Shown: piece after piece, positions 35,470-47,501 of the stretch | Layout of the letters: each line of letters begins with the position of its first letter | Position numbering within the stretch: the stretch's first letter is position 1 | Source: Jaapia argillacea MUCL 33604 | Lineage: Eukaryota > Basidiomycota > Agaricomycetes > Jaapiales > Jaapiaceae | DNA length: 64,000 bases | Reading direction: 5' to 3' | Assembly: GCA_000697665.1 (NCBI GenBank) | Contig: KL197717.1 | Span: 630,095 to 694,094, forward strand | The notes under the pieces: model-generated | Database searches by the model: none | What the model saw: only the letters and a program-made list of their open reading frames with translations | What the model was told of the DNA's origin: nothing | Program-made: the position numbers and the translations under genes

Positions 35470-38166
35470 CTAGACATGAAATATGACATCCCATAGCCTG
35501 ACGCACCCGTCAGCCCCAGCACTTGCCAACTGGCCTTTCTTGCCGTCGCTGTCGAGCCAGGCTACAGCGTTAACGCCACCGGGGACTGCCTTCTTGATGG
35601 AAATATTTCGAAGCGGCTTCTGTACGCTCCAAATGTACACGTCCGTGTCGAGCGATCCCGAGGCGCAATGCAAACTATCTGCTGTCCAGCTGAGGGAGTT
35701 TATCCGAGCAGAATGGAATGACCAGCGGGAGGTGACCACCTACCATTTAGTGTACACATTAAGGTATACTCGACAAGATAGTTTTCGCTATCTCACCTTC
35801 TTTTCCTTGACATCAAACAGTACGATCTTGCCGGTGCTCTGGTGATCGAGTCAGTGGCCGAAATAGAAACGAAGAAGCCCAAGAAAACTGACATCTCCAG
35901 CCACGAGGAGAGAGCCGTTGGGGGAGAACGCCAGGGCCGTGACGGAGCCCTTGTTACCTTCAAGGTTCGCAGTTTCCCGTAATTGTTTTCCATCCCACTC
36001 ATTGAGGCGTATCTTTTGATCCTAAAGGAACGGTCATTAGGGATGCGTGGAAATCGCCGAGCAGTTTGGACACTATAAGCTCACCTCGCCGCCTATGACC
36101 ACAAGAGAACCATGTGATGCAATGGCACTTGGTGTGAACTTGGTCGAAGTCTCGAAGACCTTTTGATTGGATCGGAATGCTTCGACGTTCTGCGCCTCCG
36201 CGACAAATACAGTGCCGTCACCAGCGACAGCGACAGATTTGGGTTGTGAGCTTGTGGATGCCGCCGCCGAGCTATATAAAATCACGAGAGGGTTATTCAC
36301 TGTGCGACATAAGCAGGCAGGGGGAACGACGAACGTGAACTTCGAACCCTCAATTTCCCTGAGGCGATCATCGAAGCCGACGGAAAACACCATGCCATCG
36401 GGCGCGACAGAGAGACTAGTTACGAGATTTGTGTGACCTTCACCTTCAACATATGATGCATCTCCCGTCGTCGACGAGAACTGCAGTATCCGACCCTCCG
36501 CCGTCCCAGCTAGGAAGGTATCTGAAGCCACCGGCACGGTTGCAGTGACCGCTTTAGTAGCTCCCTAAAATAAACCGGTATTAAGGTTCCCCGACGGTAA
36601 AGGGGCGGATCGATGCAAGTAAAATTCATCGCGCACGGTAACCACCCTAACTGGTTTGTCCTCACTCCTTCGGTCGAGGACGTTTAGGTCACCCGACATT
36701 GAGAGCGAAACGATGGTGTCATTGCCTAGCCATATGTTCCCGACCTGCTGGTGATTGACACCGGAGCCAAGCGTCCATGTCGTAATAGATTTGCGATTTT
36801 CCACGTCCCCTGCGTGACAGAACCTTAACGCATCGTCCTATGAAAAAAGAACAAAGTCCTTACACAGCTTTACAGTGCAATCGGCGGAGGATGTCACGAG
36901 CGACTTGTTATCCGAGTTCCAGTTGCCAGCCATCTGTCAAAGTCAAAGAAGAGGATGATCCGAGATCTTATCTACATGCACCAAACAGCACAGCTTACGA
37001 TGGTTCCTTTGTGCCCATTGTCAGTCAGCTCAGCAGCCGTCTCGCCAGTCAATCCGTCGTAGATGAAGATCTTAGCATCAGAACCCACACTGGCAAAGTG
37101 GCTGCCAGATGGCGCATATCGAATATCCTGAACAAATTTTGTGTGGGTCTTGATGGTCTGGAGACAACGCGCTGCGTCAATCGATGGCGGATATGAACTC
37201 GACAGTGAGTTCCCGTCATTACCTTGTCAAACTTGTAGGGTGTCCCTGCAACAGCGTGTAAGTCAGAACAAAAGGGACGAAATACTGCACGCACCGAGGT
37301 GGAATACAATAGTCGTGTCGTCACTAGCTGTTACGGCTCGATATGGGCGCTGTGAGCGGATAGAAACAGCGTTGATGGGCTGTGATAAACGGGAAATTAG
37401 ATAGAAGCTCCAAGGCCGAGTCGTGTCGACCTGCCGACCTTCTGATGGCCCATGATTTCCCCTACAGACGATCCCGTGTCCATCATGAAAGCGTGGCCGA
37501 ATCTAGGAGAGGGGGGTCACCGATGACGGACGGATCTCTGCGAAATGATTTACTTCTCTCTTCCATCCCCGACCGCAATTATTCGTTTGCTTTCACCGTC
37601 CCATTCAAGGTCATTACTGCTCGCATTTCCATTAGATCACTAGCGCGGTGTGGGGACGTTTCGGATTCACGCACATTCTCCCGGAGATGACTTTGTACTC
37701 GGCTTTGAGTGTTTGATCACCACCGACAGTGTCCCAGATCCGAACTTCAATTGGGGGTAATGATGGACAGCTGAACACGACGCGTTTTCAATTCAGAGTG
37801 ATGACATGGACGCACCGGTGCCGGAGGCATCTCCAGAGGCACAGTAATATCCCGAAGGCGAGAACCGAGCAACAGTCGCGTTTTGTGTATGGCCTGAGTA
37901 CGCGGTTGCAATGGCAGGATTCTATCGGCGCCGGTGAGCCTCCATAGAAGCTTGCAGCCATGTGGATCTTTCACACTAACATTAAGATCCCGAATCTGAA
38001 GTATGCTCAGTCACTCTATGAAAGCCACAGGGTAAAGAGAGGTACGTACAATAACTGTCTTTCCGTTCGTGTAGATAATCTTGTCCTTGCTAGCACTGAG
38101 CTTCGTTGCCACTCCCCGAGTGGTGCTGGGGTTGCACGGGAACAGACTAGACACTTTGTAGGACAT
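35470..38166 (-). CDS. AIP1: actin-interacting protein 1 (WD40, AIP1/WDR1)
   Basis: A minus-strand, many-exon WD40 gene. The first exon reads SLFPCNPSTTRGVATKLSAS and DKIIYTNGKTVI. Later exons read AYSGHTQNATVARFSPSGYY, RIWDTVGGDQTLKAEYKVIS, GTPYKFDK, FVQDIRYAPSGSHFASVGSD, SITTWTLGSGVNHQQVGNIW, SLSVAPDGMVFSVGFDDRLR and, at the end, INSLSWTADSLHCASGSLD and GGVNAVAWLDSDG. This is the diagnostic order of AIP1, a two-propeller protein of about 600 aa that works with cofilin to take apart actin filaments. At least seven introns are needed; not every splice site was fixed. The start is ATG at 38166 (MSYKVSSLFPCNP) and the stop follows WDVIFHV. Two other minus-strand genes precede and follow it. Confidence 0.88.
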
Positions 38167-38505
38167 ATTGCGATGGGCGATATGAAAGTAATGCTTTCAA
38201 GATGAGGGGGATTTGTAGGTCGTAGAACCCACTGCGGGCAACGGTGTTCAATCACCACTCCAAAGATAGGGGCTAATTGATGTTGGATATTCCTTTTTTG
38301 GTAATGATCTCGGAACCAAAATATTCTGTCAAACTCAAGCTCGGCAACGCTCATTGCGAATTTGCAGATTAGCAGTACGTCGAACTGTAGTTCTGTGGCA
38401 CAACGTCGACGTCAGCAACGGTTCAAAATACCTCATCGTCTCCATCAGCAGATCAAACTTAATATACAACGCCAAAGCGCACAAAAAATCACCGAAGGGA
38501 CCAAC

Positions 38506-39987
38506 TCATTCACCCGACACATCTGCGTAATTTTTGAGAGGGTTTTTCCTCAACGCCTCAGCTTCACTTGACGGCCCAACATCAGCTTCACCAGCACGTT
38601 TGGCTCTCATCACCGATTCCGACACAGGTGTTCTCGGATGAGAGGGAGTCGTAGGCGCGCTCTGAATAATTATAGCCGGGGTCAACGAACGATTCATGCT
38701 AGCTATCAAGCGAGCGGCTCACCTCATCGCGGAAAGGTGTAAAACTTGGTGTCGAAGGAACCCCACCTGGCTCGTCACGGAATGGGGAGAACCCAGTTGA
38801 TTTGGAAGGCGTCTGAGGGACGGCAGGTTTATCCTTTTCTTTCTTCTTGGAAACTGGAACAGGTGGAGGTGGCATCTCTGCAGCCTCAGCCGCGGTAGCT
38901 TCCTCAGAACCAGGCTCTGGGTCTCTAAACACCATAATCCTCGACGGGGCCCCACCCGACCGTGAGGTCGAAGACCCAGAAGCAGTCCTCCGACTTGATC
39001 CTGCTCGAATCGTCGTACCAGCTGCCTTTTTCACTTCAGGAATATTTTCCTTGACGCGTGATTTACGAGTACCGAGTTCCGGATAGGGATTCGTTTCCGA
39101 GGAGGACGATTGTGAACCTGTAGGGTCGACAAAGATCTGCATACGAGCATTCGGTGGTGCCCTTGTAGGAGCTGCAGCGGTAGAAAAGACGTCACCCTGC
39201 TCAGAGGCTGGCGTGGAAGTGGATGTTGTGGCCAAAGCTGCTCTCCGAGTCCTGGATGACGATTCAGGCGCTGCAGCGGGTGGGGGGTTTGCAGCAGGTG
39301 CAGACACCATCATTCTTTTCTGAAATTCGCGATGCTTGTTCTTGAGACGATCCAGAGGTGAAGCTTGCCTCGCGATAGCCAATAGATAAATTTCGTCGGC
39401 TTCCGTTCGGCTGTCTGTTTTGTTGGTGGGGTGGTAACGAAGAAAGTGATGAGTTTGACTCACCGACCGCTCCGCTCCAAGGCGAGTGCATACTCTTCAT
39501 ACATCAGAGCAAAATCCGTCCCTATCTCGTTCGCCATCAAGAACTTATAGATGATGGCGGGTCTCTCGACGTAGGAGGCGTAGAGAGTCCAGAGCTTCAA
39601 GTACCTCAAGTCGTTTCGCCATTTCCCATCCCTATCATCCTTCAAAACCCTAGTAGCCTCCTCTAATAACTCCAGTAACCCAGATTCGGCGCTGTGGCCT
39701 TGAGGGTAGTTCTCTACCGTCCAATACACCAACTGACAGTACGCATCCAAAGGGTCATCATCTTCATCCTCCAAAGCAACCTCGACATTAATTCTAAGGC
39801 GGTTTCTGGTGGAAGCGAGGCGAGCGTCGCGTTGTGAATGTGGAGTAGAAAGGATGGCGGAGAGGGTTGTTGCTCGTCGACCTGAAGCCAACGGCTGGAT
39901 ATTTTCCTTGGCCGCCTCGAGTACGTCACAGTCTACAATGGCCGGCACATCGTCTTGAAACACGTCGTCGATGGCTGGCGCCGACAT
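38506..39987 (-). CDS. MAD3: spindle assembly checkpoint protein Mad3/BubR1-like
   Basis: Three exons (39987-39468, 39414-38723, 38661-38506) give 455 aa. Residues about 60-200 form the Mad3/Bub1 N-terminal TPR region: DDPLDAYCQLVYWTVENYPQ, SGLLELLEEATRVL, DLRYLKLWTLYASYVE, FALMYEEYALALERS and, after the splice, ADEIYLLAIARQASPLDRLK. There are two KEN boxes, AAKENIQP near residue 28 and VKENIPEV near residue 285, which Mad3 uses to block Cdc20 in the anaphase-promoting complex. The C terminus has no kinase domain, so this is Mad3 and not Bub1. The rest is Pro/Ser-rich. The start MSAPAIDDVFQDD is the first ATG in the frame. Confidence 0.87.
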
Positions 39988-41380
39988 CGAAGGATAGTTT
40001 AGCTAGTTGGCTCGGGTACAATGTTGGGACAGGGTACGAACGGTCACGGTCACGATGTAACGCGTCGCGTCAAGGTTCAATGTGACCGTCACTGACACCT
40101 GGCTTCGGACTTTCACCTGGTTTTTTAAAAACTTTTATCTCTTCCAGTCACCCAACAATGGCATATTTCTAGTCAACTCTAGTTCCAGAAAGCCCCCAGC
40201 AAAGATCTCATCAAGTGGAACATCTACCACAAGGAAGGGAAGCGAATGCTGGCGGCTGAGGGTTATGCAAGCTTATGTAAAATCGCGTGCAAATTCAGTG
40301 CACTGTGATCGACGTGAAATCCCTTTCAGATCTCTGTGCTCCTCACCAGTAAAGGGACCCCATGCTGGGGGTATACACAGCTGTCGGTTCTCATCCAGAT
40401 CTCTTCATCGTTCGAGGAATCAATTCAGCCGGTTTACTTCGCCAGTTGGATCCTTGGAGACACCTCACAGCCTTCTCCTGTGGGCGTGAATGATGTAGCC
40501 ACTTGTTAGCGCTCTCCGATCGGTGACCACGCCTTATTAGATTGGTGGATCGTGAGAGGACGCTGACCCATTGCCTGCGGCAGTAGAAGACGGGAAAGCT
40601 CGACTTCGTTCATCCGTCAGGACTTGGGGCCTGGGGTTTTTTTTGAGGGGGGCAGGGGAACGCATGGTTTCAGATCAGAGGGATATGGTTCGGCCAAGAG
40701 AGGTTGGTTATTTGACCTGGTTGTTGAAGATTATCCAGTCGAACGGGCAAGGATAGGAATCCCAGCAAGCTAGCTAACGACGAAGGATGGATGAGCTCCC
40801 TTCGAAATTGGGTCCGACGCTGATAGATGATGTCGAGATTGTTCGAAGACAATAATTGTAGTCTGGGAATTCTCCTCCACTAACTGTGGATTCGAGAGAT
40901 TAACGGAGGCGAAGTCTCCTAGGATCTTTGAGGGAGCTCCTTCACCATGTTAGGGAGGTTGGTTCGTACGGAATGCCGATGATTCTAAAATATCGAACTC
41001 TGAGTGCCCATGCTGTTCTCGAGCACTTCGGGCATCCACTGACAGTGAGGTCACCTCGCCAACCTTCTCTTTCGGCCCGCATGTCTTTTCGGAGCCTCGG
41101 TCGACGATGGTAAAACTCATTTTGCGAAAGTTTACCCCGCATTTTCGCCACAAATCTATCATCTGGTCATCGACAACCTACTATCTCGACGATTCCTCTG
41201 CTTGACTGAACCGTTGTACAAGTCGCAAGACCGATTCTCGGGGGTGTGCCGTAGGGCCGAAAGAAGCGGAGCTGTCAGACATGTGGGGAAACCTGAGACG
41301 AAGAAGCAAACACTCGGACTCTGCATCCAACTTCTCAACGTCGTTGGCGCTGCCCCACTCCATAAATACGACATCAACCC
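39988..41380. other. divergent intergenic region, about 1.4 kb
   Basis: Lies between the start of MAD3 (minus) and the start of the transporter (plus), so both promoters are here. No gene, repeat or motif was recognised; a poly-T run with G-rich flanks occurs near 40635. Confidence 0.4.
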
Positions 41381-43755
41381 ATGTCTTCTCTTCCCGCACC
41401 AAGAGGCTATCAACCAATACCAGGTTCATCCGATATGGCCAGCGTTATCGATACACAAGCAGATTCATACGGCGACGACAAGGATGCCCAGGTCGGCGTT
41501 ACAGACCTCAACAAATCTCTGACTTCAGAAGGTCCATTCGAGAAATCTGAAGAGGAGAAGAGGTTGGTGAGGAAGTTGGATCGCCTGATATTGCCTTTTG
41601 CTTGTCTCTTGTACTTGTTTGCTTGTAAGTCACCCTTCAACTCGTACTCTCATAGGGGCGAAGGACGAAAAGGCTCATGGAAACGAGTTAGACTTGGACA
41701 GAACGAACCTCGGTAATGCTCGACTCCAAGGGTTACCTCAAGATGCCTTGGGAGGAGATCCAACAGGCAATCTCTACGCTTGGGTCAACTCTGTCTTTTT
41801 CTTCTCATACGTTCGTCCTCTCACCCACCTCATCACCCGTAAAAACCCCAATACTAAAAACCGCTCCAGATTCTATGTCAAATACCCGCTACAGTCATCT
41901 CGAAGTTATACCCTCCTCGAGTGTGGCTAGCATGTGCAGCGATTGGATGGGGTACATGTTCAACTTTGATGGTACGCGTTCCCTCCTCTCTCCCCCTCCC
42001 CCACCAACACCAACCCTACTACTACAGTCAACTGCATACAACCCAGCCGGTCTTATGGTAGCCAGAGTATTGTTAGGCGTATTCGAAGCAGGGTTCGGTC
42101 CCGCAATCCCCTTATACTTTTGTATGTTCCCTCTACGCAATTACCCTCTGTAGCCCCTCTGACACGACGACAGCACTGTTCTACACTAAGAGCGAAATGG
42201 GCTTGAGGATGGCATATTGGTTCGGCTTCGCAGCCGTAGCAGGTGCCTTTGGTGGTCTAATAGCCTTCGGGATCCAACACGCTCATACTGCGATTGCAAA
42301 CTGGAGACTCTTGTTCATCGTCGAGGTACGTCCACCACCCTTCGTTTTCTCCCCCAAAAAACTCAATGAGTTGGCTGCACTTAAAAGGGCATACCATCCG
42401 TCCTCCTTGGATTTGGCGCGCTGTTTTATTTACCAAACAGACCTGAGATGTCTGATGTCTTCACTGAGGAAGAACGTCAACTTGCGATTGAACGTATGAA
42501 TAGAGACCAGACGGGGGATGTGGGGTTGACGGTTAATAAGAGTACGTACCCTCTACTTATCCCTCGATTTGTTATTTCTCATTGGCATGTCAACCCAATT
42601 AGAGCATATATGGGCCGCTTTGAAAGATTGGAGGGTCGGTCATCATCACCCGTACACTCCCTCCATTTCTAATGCCTCATCTAGATATACATGGGAGGTG
42701 TAGTCTACTTTGGCCTAAACTGCGCTCTCGCCTCCATCTCAGCTTTCCTCCCAACCATAATCAAGACTTTCGGATATAGTCAGTCCTCACCCCTATCACT
42801 CAAAAAAACCCAAGTTCTAAAGAACTCTTTTGTTTTGCGCACTAGCTAACGCCCTCGCTCAACTACTTACCGTACCACCATACGCCGTCGCCGCCATCTT
42901 CTTATGCCTCTGCGCTTACATCTCAGATCGAATCCAATCTAGAGGGCTTATCATGGCTGGGTCATGTGCATTGGGCGGCATAGGTTACCTGTATGTACCC
43001 ATGATCTCCCTTTCGAACTCTTCCTTACTCATAAAGCGGTTGGACCCCTTTCAAGCTTGGTCCTAACCGTCCAAGAGAACATGCACGTCAGGTATTTTGC
43101 CACCTTTTGCATCACTAGTGGTACGTATACCACTATCGGCGTGATTATCGCTTGGTGTAAGTCCCCTTCCCCACATACACACCGCCCTAAAAATCTCTGA
43201 GGGAATACGATGATTTAGACGCACATAATTTGGGATCGGAGACGAAGAAGGCGACGGGTATACCGATGTTCATGGCCATCGGACAATGTGGCAGTGTCCT
43301 AGGATCGCAACTCTATCCCATCACAGACGGTCCCAAATATATGTGAGTGTCCTTGCGCATGTCGTCGGTGTGGCCGATTCTGATGGTTCACCCATTAATT
43401 TAGTAAGGGATTTGCTGGTGAGTTGGTTTGTTGTTCGAGGTGAATGGATAGAAACCGATGTTGCGTTTTAGTCACCTGCGCTCTCGAATTCTTGGCTGCT
43501 ATATGCTGCGTGATCCTTTCGGTATGTCGTTCCTTACGATTCTCCATCCTCTCTTGACGCATCGCTTCCCACAAATAGGTGTCATATCGGATGGATAACC
43601 GCCGTCGAGATCGTTTGTATGGTCGCCCTCGACCTGATACGAAAGTGGACACGTCGGAGCTTGCTGATAAGGTGAACACCATTCCGTTCCATTCGTCGTG
43701 CCATCATTGACTTCTTATTTGATACTAGGCGCCTGAGTTCCGCTATGTTATATAA
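41381..43755 (+). CDS. major facilitator transporter, Dal5/anion:cation symporter family
   Basis: Exon 1 (41381-41624) codes a polar N terminus and KLDRLILPFACLLYLFA. Splicing to 41692 gives YLDRTNLGNARLQGL, the family signature. The chain continues NLYAWVNSVFFFSYILCQIP, ATVISKLYPPRVWLACAAIG, STAYNPAGLMVARVLLGVFE, AGFGPAIPLYF, FAAVAGAFGGLIAFGIQH, IYMGGVVYFGLNCALASISA, QLLTVPPYAVAAIFLCLCAY and ETKKATGIPMFMAIGQCGSV. It ends in a short basic/acidic cytosolic tail, DNRRRDRLYGRPRPD and APEFRYVI. At least nine introns are needed. Members carry organic anions such as allantoate, nicotinate or pantothenate with protons at the plasma membrane; the substrate cannot be told. An ATG at 41435 is an alternative start. 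The next gene is convergent, only 125 bp away. Confidence 0.85.
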
Positions 43756-43880
43756 TTGTTGTTCAGAAGATATTTGTATGATTATTGTTTGTGGATTTTA
43801 TGATATTAACGAGTTGGAATTTGAATGATCTTTCGACCTTCGGTATGAAGATAAGAGTGTCACTGTCGTCAATCCAAAAT

Positions 43881-45302
43881 CTAGGGTCTCCAAGTGTCAT
43901 TCCCGTCAGGGGCGACAGCCTCACCTTCTCCTAAAAGGGTCAAGATCTCTTCCGCGATCTTGGTGACCTCCGGGAGATGCTCTCCAGCATCGCCATCCAG
44001 CCAATCCGTCACTACCTTGGCAACGATGCTCTTCTCTACCTCCCAAGGTGGCCGCAAATCATCGACCGCCTCCGTCCATCGCGAGGTACTCTCCCCATTC
44101 ATTGATCGAGGAACAAGGTATCGCCATCTAATCATCTCAAAATATTCCTTCCAACTCCATCCAAAATTCCGTAAGGTTAGGTCTTGGACGAGAACAGAGA
44201 CTTCGGAGCTTGATCCGAGGTCAAATCCCTCTAGCGCGAGTTCGCCGAGACGAACTTCTTCTGACAATGCAGCCGACATTCGGGACAGGCAGGATGCGTT
44301 GGCCCAGTTGTGATTGATGGAAAGTGTCTCGCTGAGGCGTAGAAACGCATTTAGATGCGACTGGAGGGTAGATAGAGCAATGCTCACCCAAAATTCTTGA
44401 CCTGTAAAGGTTCCAATTCTTAGCCATGGAAAAACAGTTGGAAAGGTGTACAAACCTCGTGAAGCCATCCAGACGGAACAAACACACTCTCGCCGGGATA
44501 CTGCCAAACAGTCAAGACCGCATCTCTAGCCTTTCCAATATTTGGATAATCCCGTTCCACTCCTTCTCCAAACAACTCTGCCGGCATATCTCCCGTCTTA
44601 CTGTCCCGAACGAGATGAGCGAGTTCGGGTGGAACGAATCGCCATCTCTTGATGCCAGCCAACGAACAGCTCCAGGAATGACTGGCGTAGACGTCTCGAT
44701 GAAAGTTGGTCGTCGTGCCCGATTGTCCGAGATAGACGAAACGGAAATCGTCTTCCCCCTTGGATTGGGAAGCAGCTGTGTAGCTGTTCAACCAGTCATC
44801 TGCGAAGAGTGGTGGTGTTTCGTATGCGGATGATTGTCCTGCGATGCACAAATGGAAGTCCTTGGTGCTCGAAATGAGTAATTGGGAAAGGACGTTAGAG
44901 TTTGAAAGGTACCTTCATGTACACCCCAGCCGAGGGGTTGGTTCGCCAAATGGTTGCAAACTCGGGGAAAGTCATTTGCGATCTCTGTTGCCCTCCACAT
45001 TCATCAGACTCGAGACAGAAAGCCACCTCCACTGTACAAGATTCGAAAGCGGACTCGAGAGCGTCGATGTCAGGGACAGTAGGGCCGGGATCGGAGTGTC
45101 TGACCCATTCACTCGAGGCTTTCCATGAGAATATCTCTGGCATGGATATCAGGCATGGCTTCAAGGGGAGGAGGCAGCAGTTTAGGAAAGTTGGGTATGT
45201 GGGGGTATCGTGAAGAAAGTCTATATCGTGCACTCTGGTCGTGGCAGATGGAGGAATCTCGCATGTCATGGAGATGGTCAAAGATATGATCCATGATACC
45301 AA
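43881..45302 (-). CDS. JMJD4-like JmjC-domain protein hydroxylase
   Basis: Four exons (45302-44913, 44860-44456, 44401-44388, 44331-43881) give 419 aa. Landmarks: an N-terminal DALESAFESCTVEVAFC, MTFPEFATIWR, DDWLNSYTAASQSKGED, then the iron-binding site TTNFHRDVYASHSWSCSLAG (HxD), GIKRWRFVPPE, GESVFVPSGWLHEV and ETLSINHNWAN with the distal histidine. This arrangement matches JMJD4, which hydroxylates a lysine of translation termination factor eRF1 using 2-oxoglutarate and iron. The third exon is only 14 nt, but both joins are in phase and it rebuilds HEVKNFGETLSINHNW. The start could be at 45302 or at the ATG for MTCEIPPSA about 33 nt later. It is divergent from the next gene, with 158 bp between starts. 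Confidence 0.85.
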
Positions 45303-45460
45303 CTGGAACGAGTGAACCTCCGAGGGGCACCGCTTATCGCAAATCGTGTTCGCTGTTCAGAGTTTGGTCAAGATTGGAGCGGATATCCAATAAGTCACGT
45401 CACCTGATCTGTGACGTGCCTCGCGTCAAAACCCCCATGCTTGGTGGTCGACCCTCGAGC

Positions 45461-45733
45461 ATGTCGCGTTTTTCTTCCCGTAGCTCCCAAGAACGACAGG
45501 GATCGTCTACATATTCTATCACAAAGTCCTATGGCGGCTATAACAACTTCATGGCGTCTTTTGGGCTCAAACTTGGTGAGTTTGATGAGGCTAGGGAGAT
45601 TGTGGAGGGTTTGAAGGCTGAGGATCTGGATGGGCAAGATTATGAGTCCTCTGGTAGGGCTTCTCAAGGATCTGTTGATAAAAGTCAGGAGTATAATCGT
45701 GGTGGATCTAAGTACGAGTATGAGGAACGATGA
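45461..45733 (+). CDS. small conserved protein with YGGYNNFM core (copy 1, shortened)
   Basis: Ninety codons starting MSRFSSRSSQERQGSS. The core KSYGGYNNFMASFGLKLGEF and DEAREIVEGLKAED belongs to a short fungal protein family of unknown function whose members share the pattern 'YGG-NNFM-S-GLK'. The frame stops at 45731-45733. In the inverted copy at the right end of the window the matching frame continues through one intron into a Gly/Tyr/Asp-rich tail. Here the stop, plus a one-base shift near 45803 and more beyond, prevents that, so the tail region (about 45734-46114) is no longer read. The family core is complete, so the short protein may still be made. Start chosen at the ATG nearest the core; an ATG at 45293 lies in the same frame. 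Confidence 0.6.
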   Translation: MSRFSSRSSQERQGSSTYSITKSYGGYNNFMASFGLKLGEFDEAREIVEGLKAEDLDGQDYESSGRASQGSVDKSQEYNRGGSKYEYEER

Positions 45734-46377
45734 GGGGGTGATGCTTCCAGTGGTTCGTACGATTATCAGAGTTACCCGACTCGAGATGAAGAGGGTGCAG
45801 GATTGGAGAGGTGAACCGACTAGCTCATATGATGAAGGTGATCTTGTCTGTAGATGCTTCGTCCAGTGGTTGATCCCCAAGAATATTCGCAGAGCGTCAG
45901 CCTGAGTCCGATCATTCCCATGGCCAATTGTCGGCGAACGAGTGGAATGGAGGCAACTATGTCTCTGAAGAACATTCGGAAGGCAGTGATGGAGGAGGAT
46001 ACGATTATCCCATTCCGGTGCAGGTGGATATGATGGTTATGGAGGAGGCGAATACGATGACTATGGTGCAGACGACTACAACGACTACGATGACGAAGGT
46101 GGGGACTACTATTAGGTTTGATCATTTCTGGAATGGATGCACGATACTAGTATCAAGTATGCCACAGGGAAAACAACCTTTGAAAGGAAATGGGATCAAC
46201 ATGATTCGGTATTGAACGGCCACCCCATTCTGCTCAACAGCAACACTCCTGCAAAGTGGATTGCTACGATGACTGTGAACCAGATACAAAACTAATAGCA
46301 CAAAGACGGGAAAGGCACCCTTCTACAACTTTCATGGGGGCTAAAACGAAGCAGTTATCTATGGCACAGGCCCTATG

Positions 46378-47431
46378 TCAATGATAACATCCCCGCCAAT
46401 TCAGATCCTCACGATAGTGGACACTGCTCTGTTTCGCTCCATAGGCATTGGTAGATCCGGGGGTGTGCCGACAACAATGTCCCCGCCAGTCGACACCCTC
46501 ACGAATCCACTCCATTCTGTGATATGGGCTACTTCTGGGGACTGCTAAAGGCCCGCCGACAACCTCAACCACGATTTCCTGTCTCACTACATCTTCAGAT
46601 GGACCACGAACCGGACCGTAATTCGGATCCGCTCGAAGCGGCTGGGTTTTGTCCCTCGAGATGGATGAGAGCGTCTCGCGGATGATGTTGGGGGTGTCGA
46701 CTGTAAACGGTATGATAGACAAGCATTAGCTGAGGTAATTTAAATTTCACAGGAGATGATTGCTGAGCACGTACCAAGCGAGTACGTTTCCAATGAGCCG
46801 GTAGTTTGAAACGAAATCAGCGATATCTCGTAGAGATTGCCCTTCTGAAAGTCAACATAAACGCGGCCACCAAAAAGCCGCCTTTCAAATTCAGACCCTG
46901 CTCTTTCACTAGCGATGTCCCGGTGGTTGGAGAGTCCGACGTCAGTGGGTGTTGTGATATATGAACCGAGCACTCCACGAGCGAGAGAATGGGTGAACCC
47001 GTGCAATAGAGTGAGATAAAAAATCAACCGAGCGCCGCCATAGGAGGGACCACACTGTTCGATTTTGAAAGTGAGTAAATGACGAACGAGATGTCGCATG
47101 AATATGACTCACAGGGGATTGGAACATGAAAGAGACACAAGCGTCGATTGATGTAGATAGTAGGGCACAGGATCGAGGGCTCACCCATAACCATGTTGGT
47201 TGCATCATTTCCATCCTCAGTATCAATCTCACAACCATCATTCGCTTTCTGCTCTGCTTCCGGAATTGAGAACGTATAAATCCACCTCCAGACCATCTTG
47301 CCCACATCATCGAACCCTCCCCTGGACGTGAACACAATTTTCAACTTGGGGGGACACTCGGCAAGACTCGGAATGCTCACCTCCGCGAGAAGGCGTTGAT
47401 CTTGCTCAAGTTCCTCCCTCTTCGCCTCCAA
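46378..47431 (-). pseudogene. uncharacterised protein, copy 1 (in left arm), probably decayed
   Basis: Minus-strand exons read PPKLKIVFTSRGGFDDVGKM, WIYTFSIPEAEQKA, CPTIYINRRL, then after a 60-nt intron CGPSYGGARLIFYLTLLHGF, SLARGVLGSYITTPTDVGLS, SEFERRLFGGRVYVDFQKGN and, after another, PNIIRETLSSISRDK and VRGPSEDVVRQEIVVEVVGG. The 5' part that exists in the other copy (MANIFFEDKTPVPSTDY and on) is missing, replaced by unrelated sequence with a hairpin. The protein is not recognised. In related fungal proteins the stretch before 'LGS--TP--VGL' looks like a zinc-peptidase HExxH helix; here it reads HGFTH, so if that link is right the glutamate is gone. Confidence 0.5.
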
Positions 47432-47501
47432 GAAACTGGTAAGGTTCGACTCATATGTCCGGAGGGTGGCTTGAACCGATGAGGGAGTGGAAGTATCACT
47501 G

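Noticed and set aside
38506-39987. Bub1 kinase instead of Mad3
   Set aside because: The gene ends after the Pro/Ser-rich part with no kinase domain, and the next gene downstream (AIP1) starts 340 bp further on.
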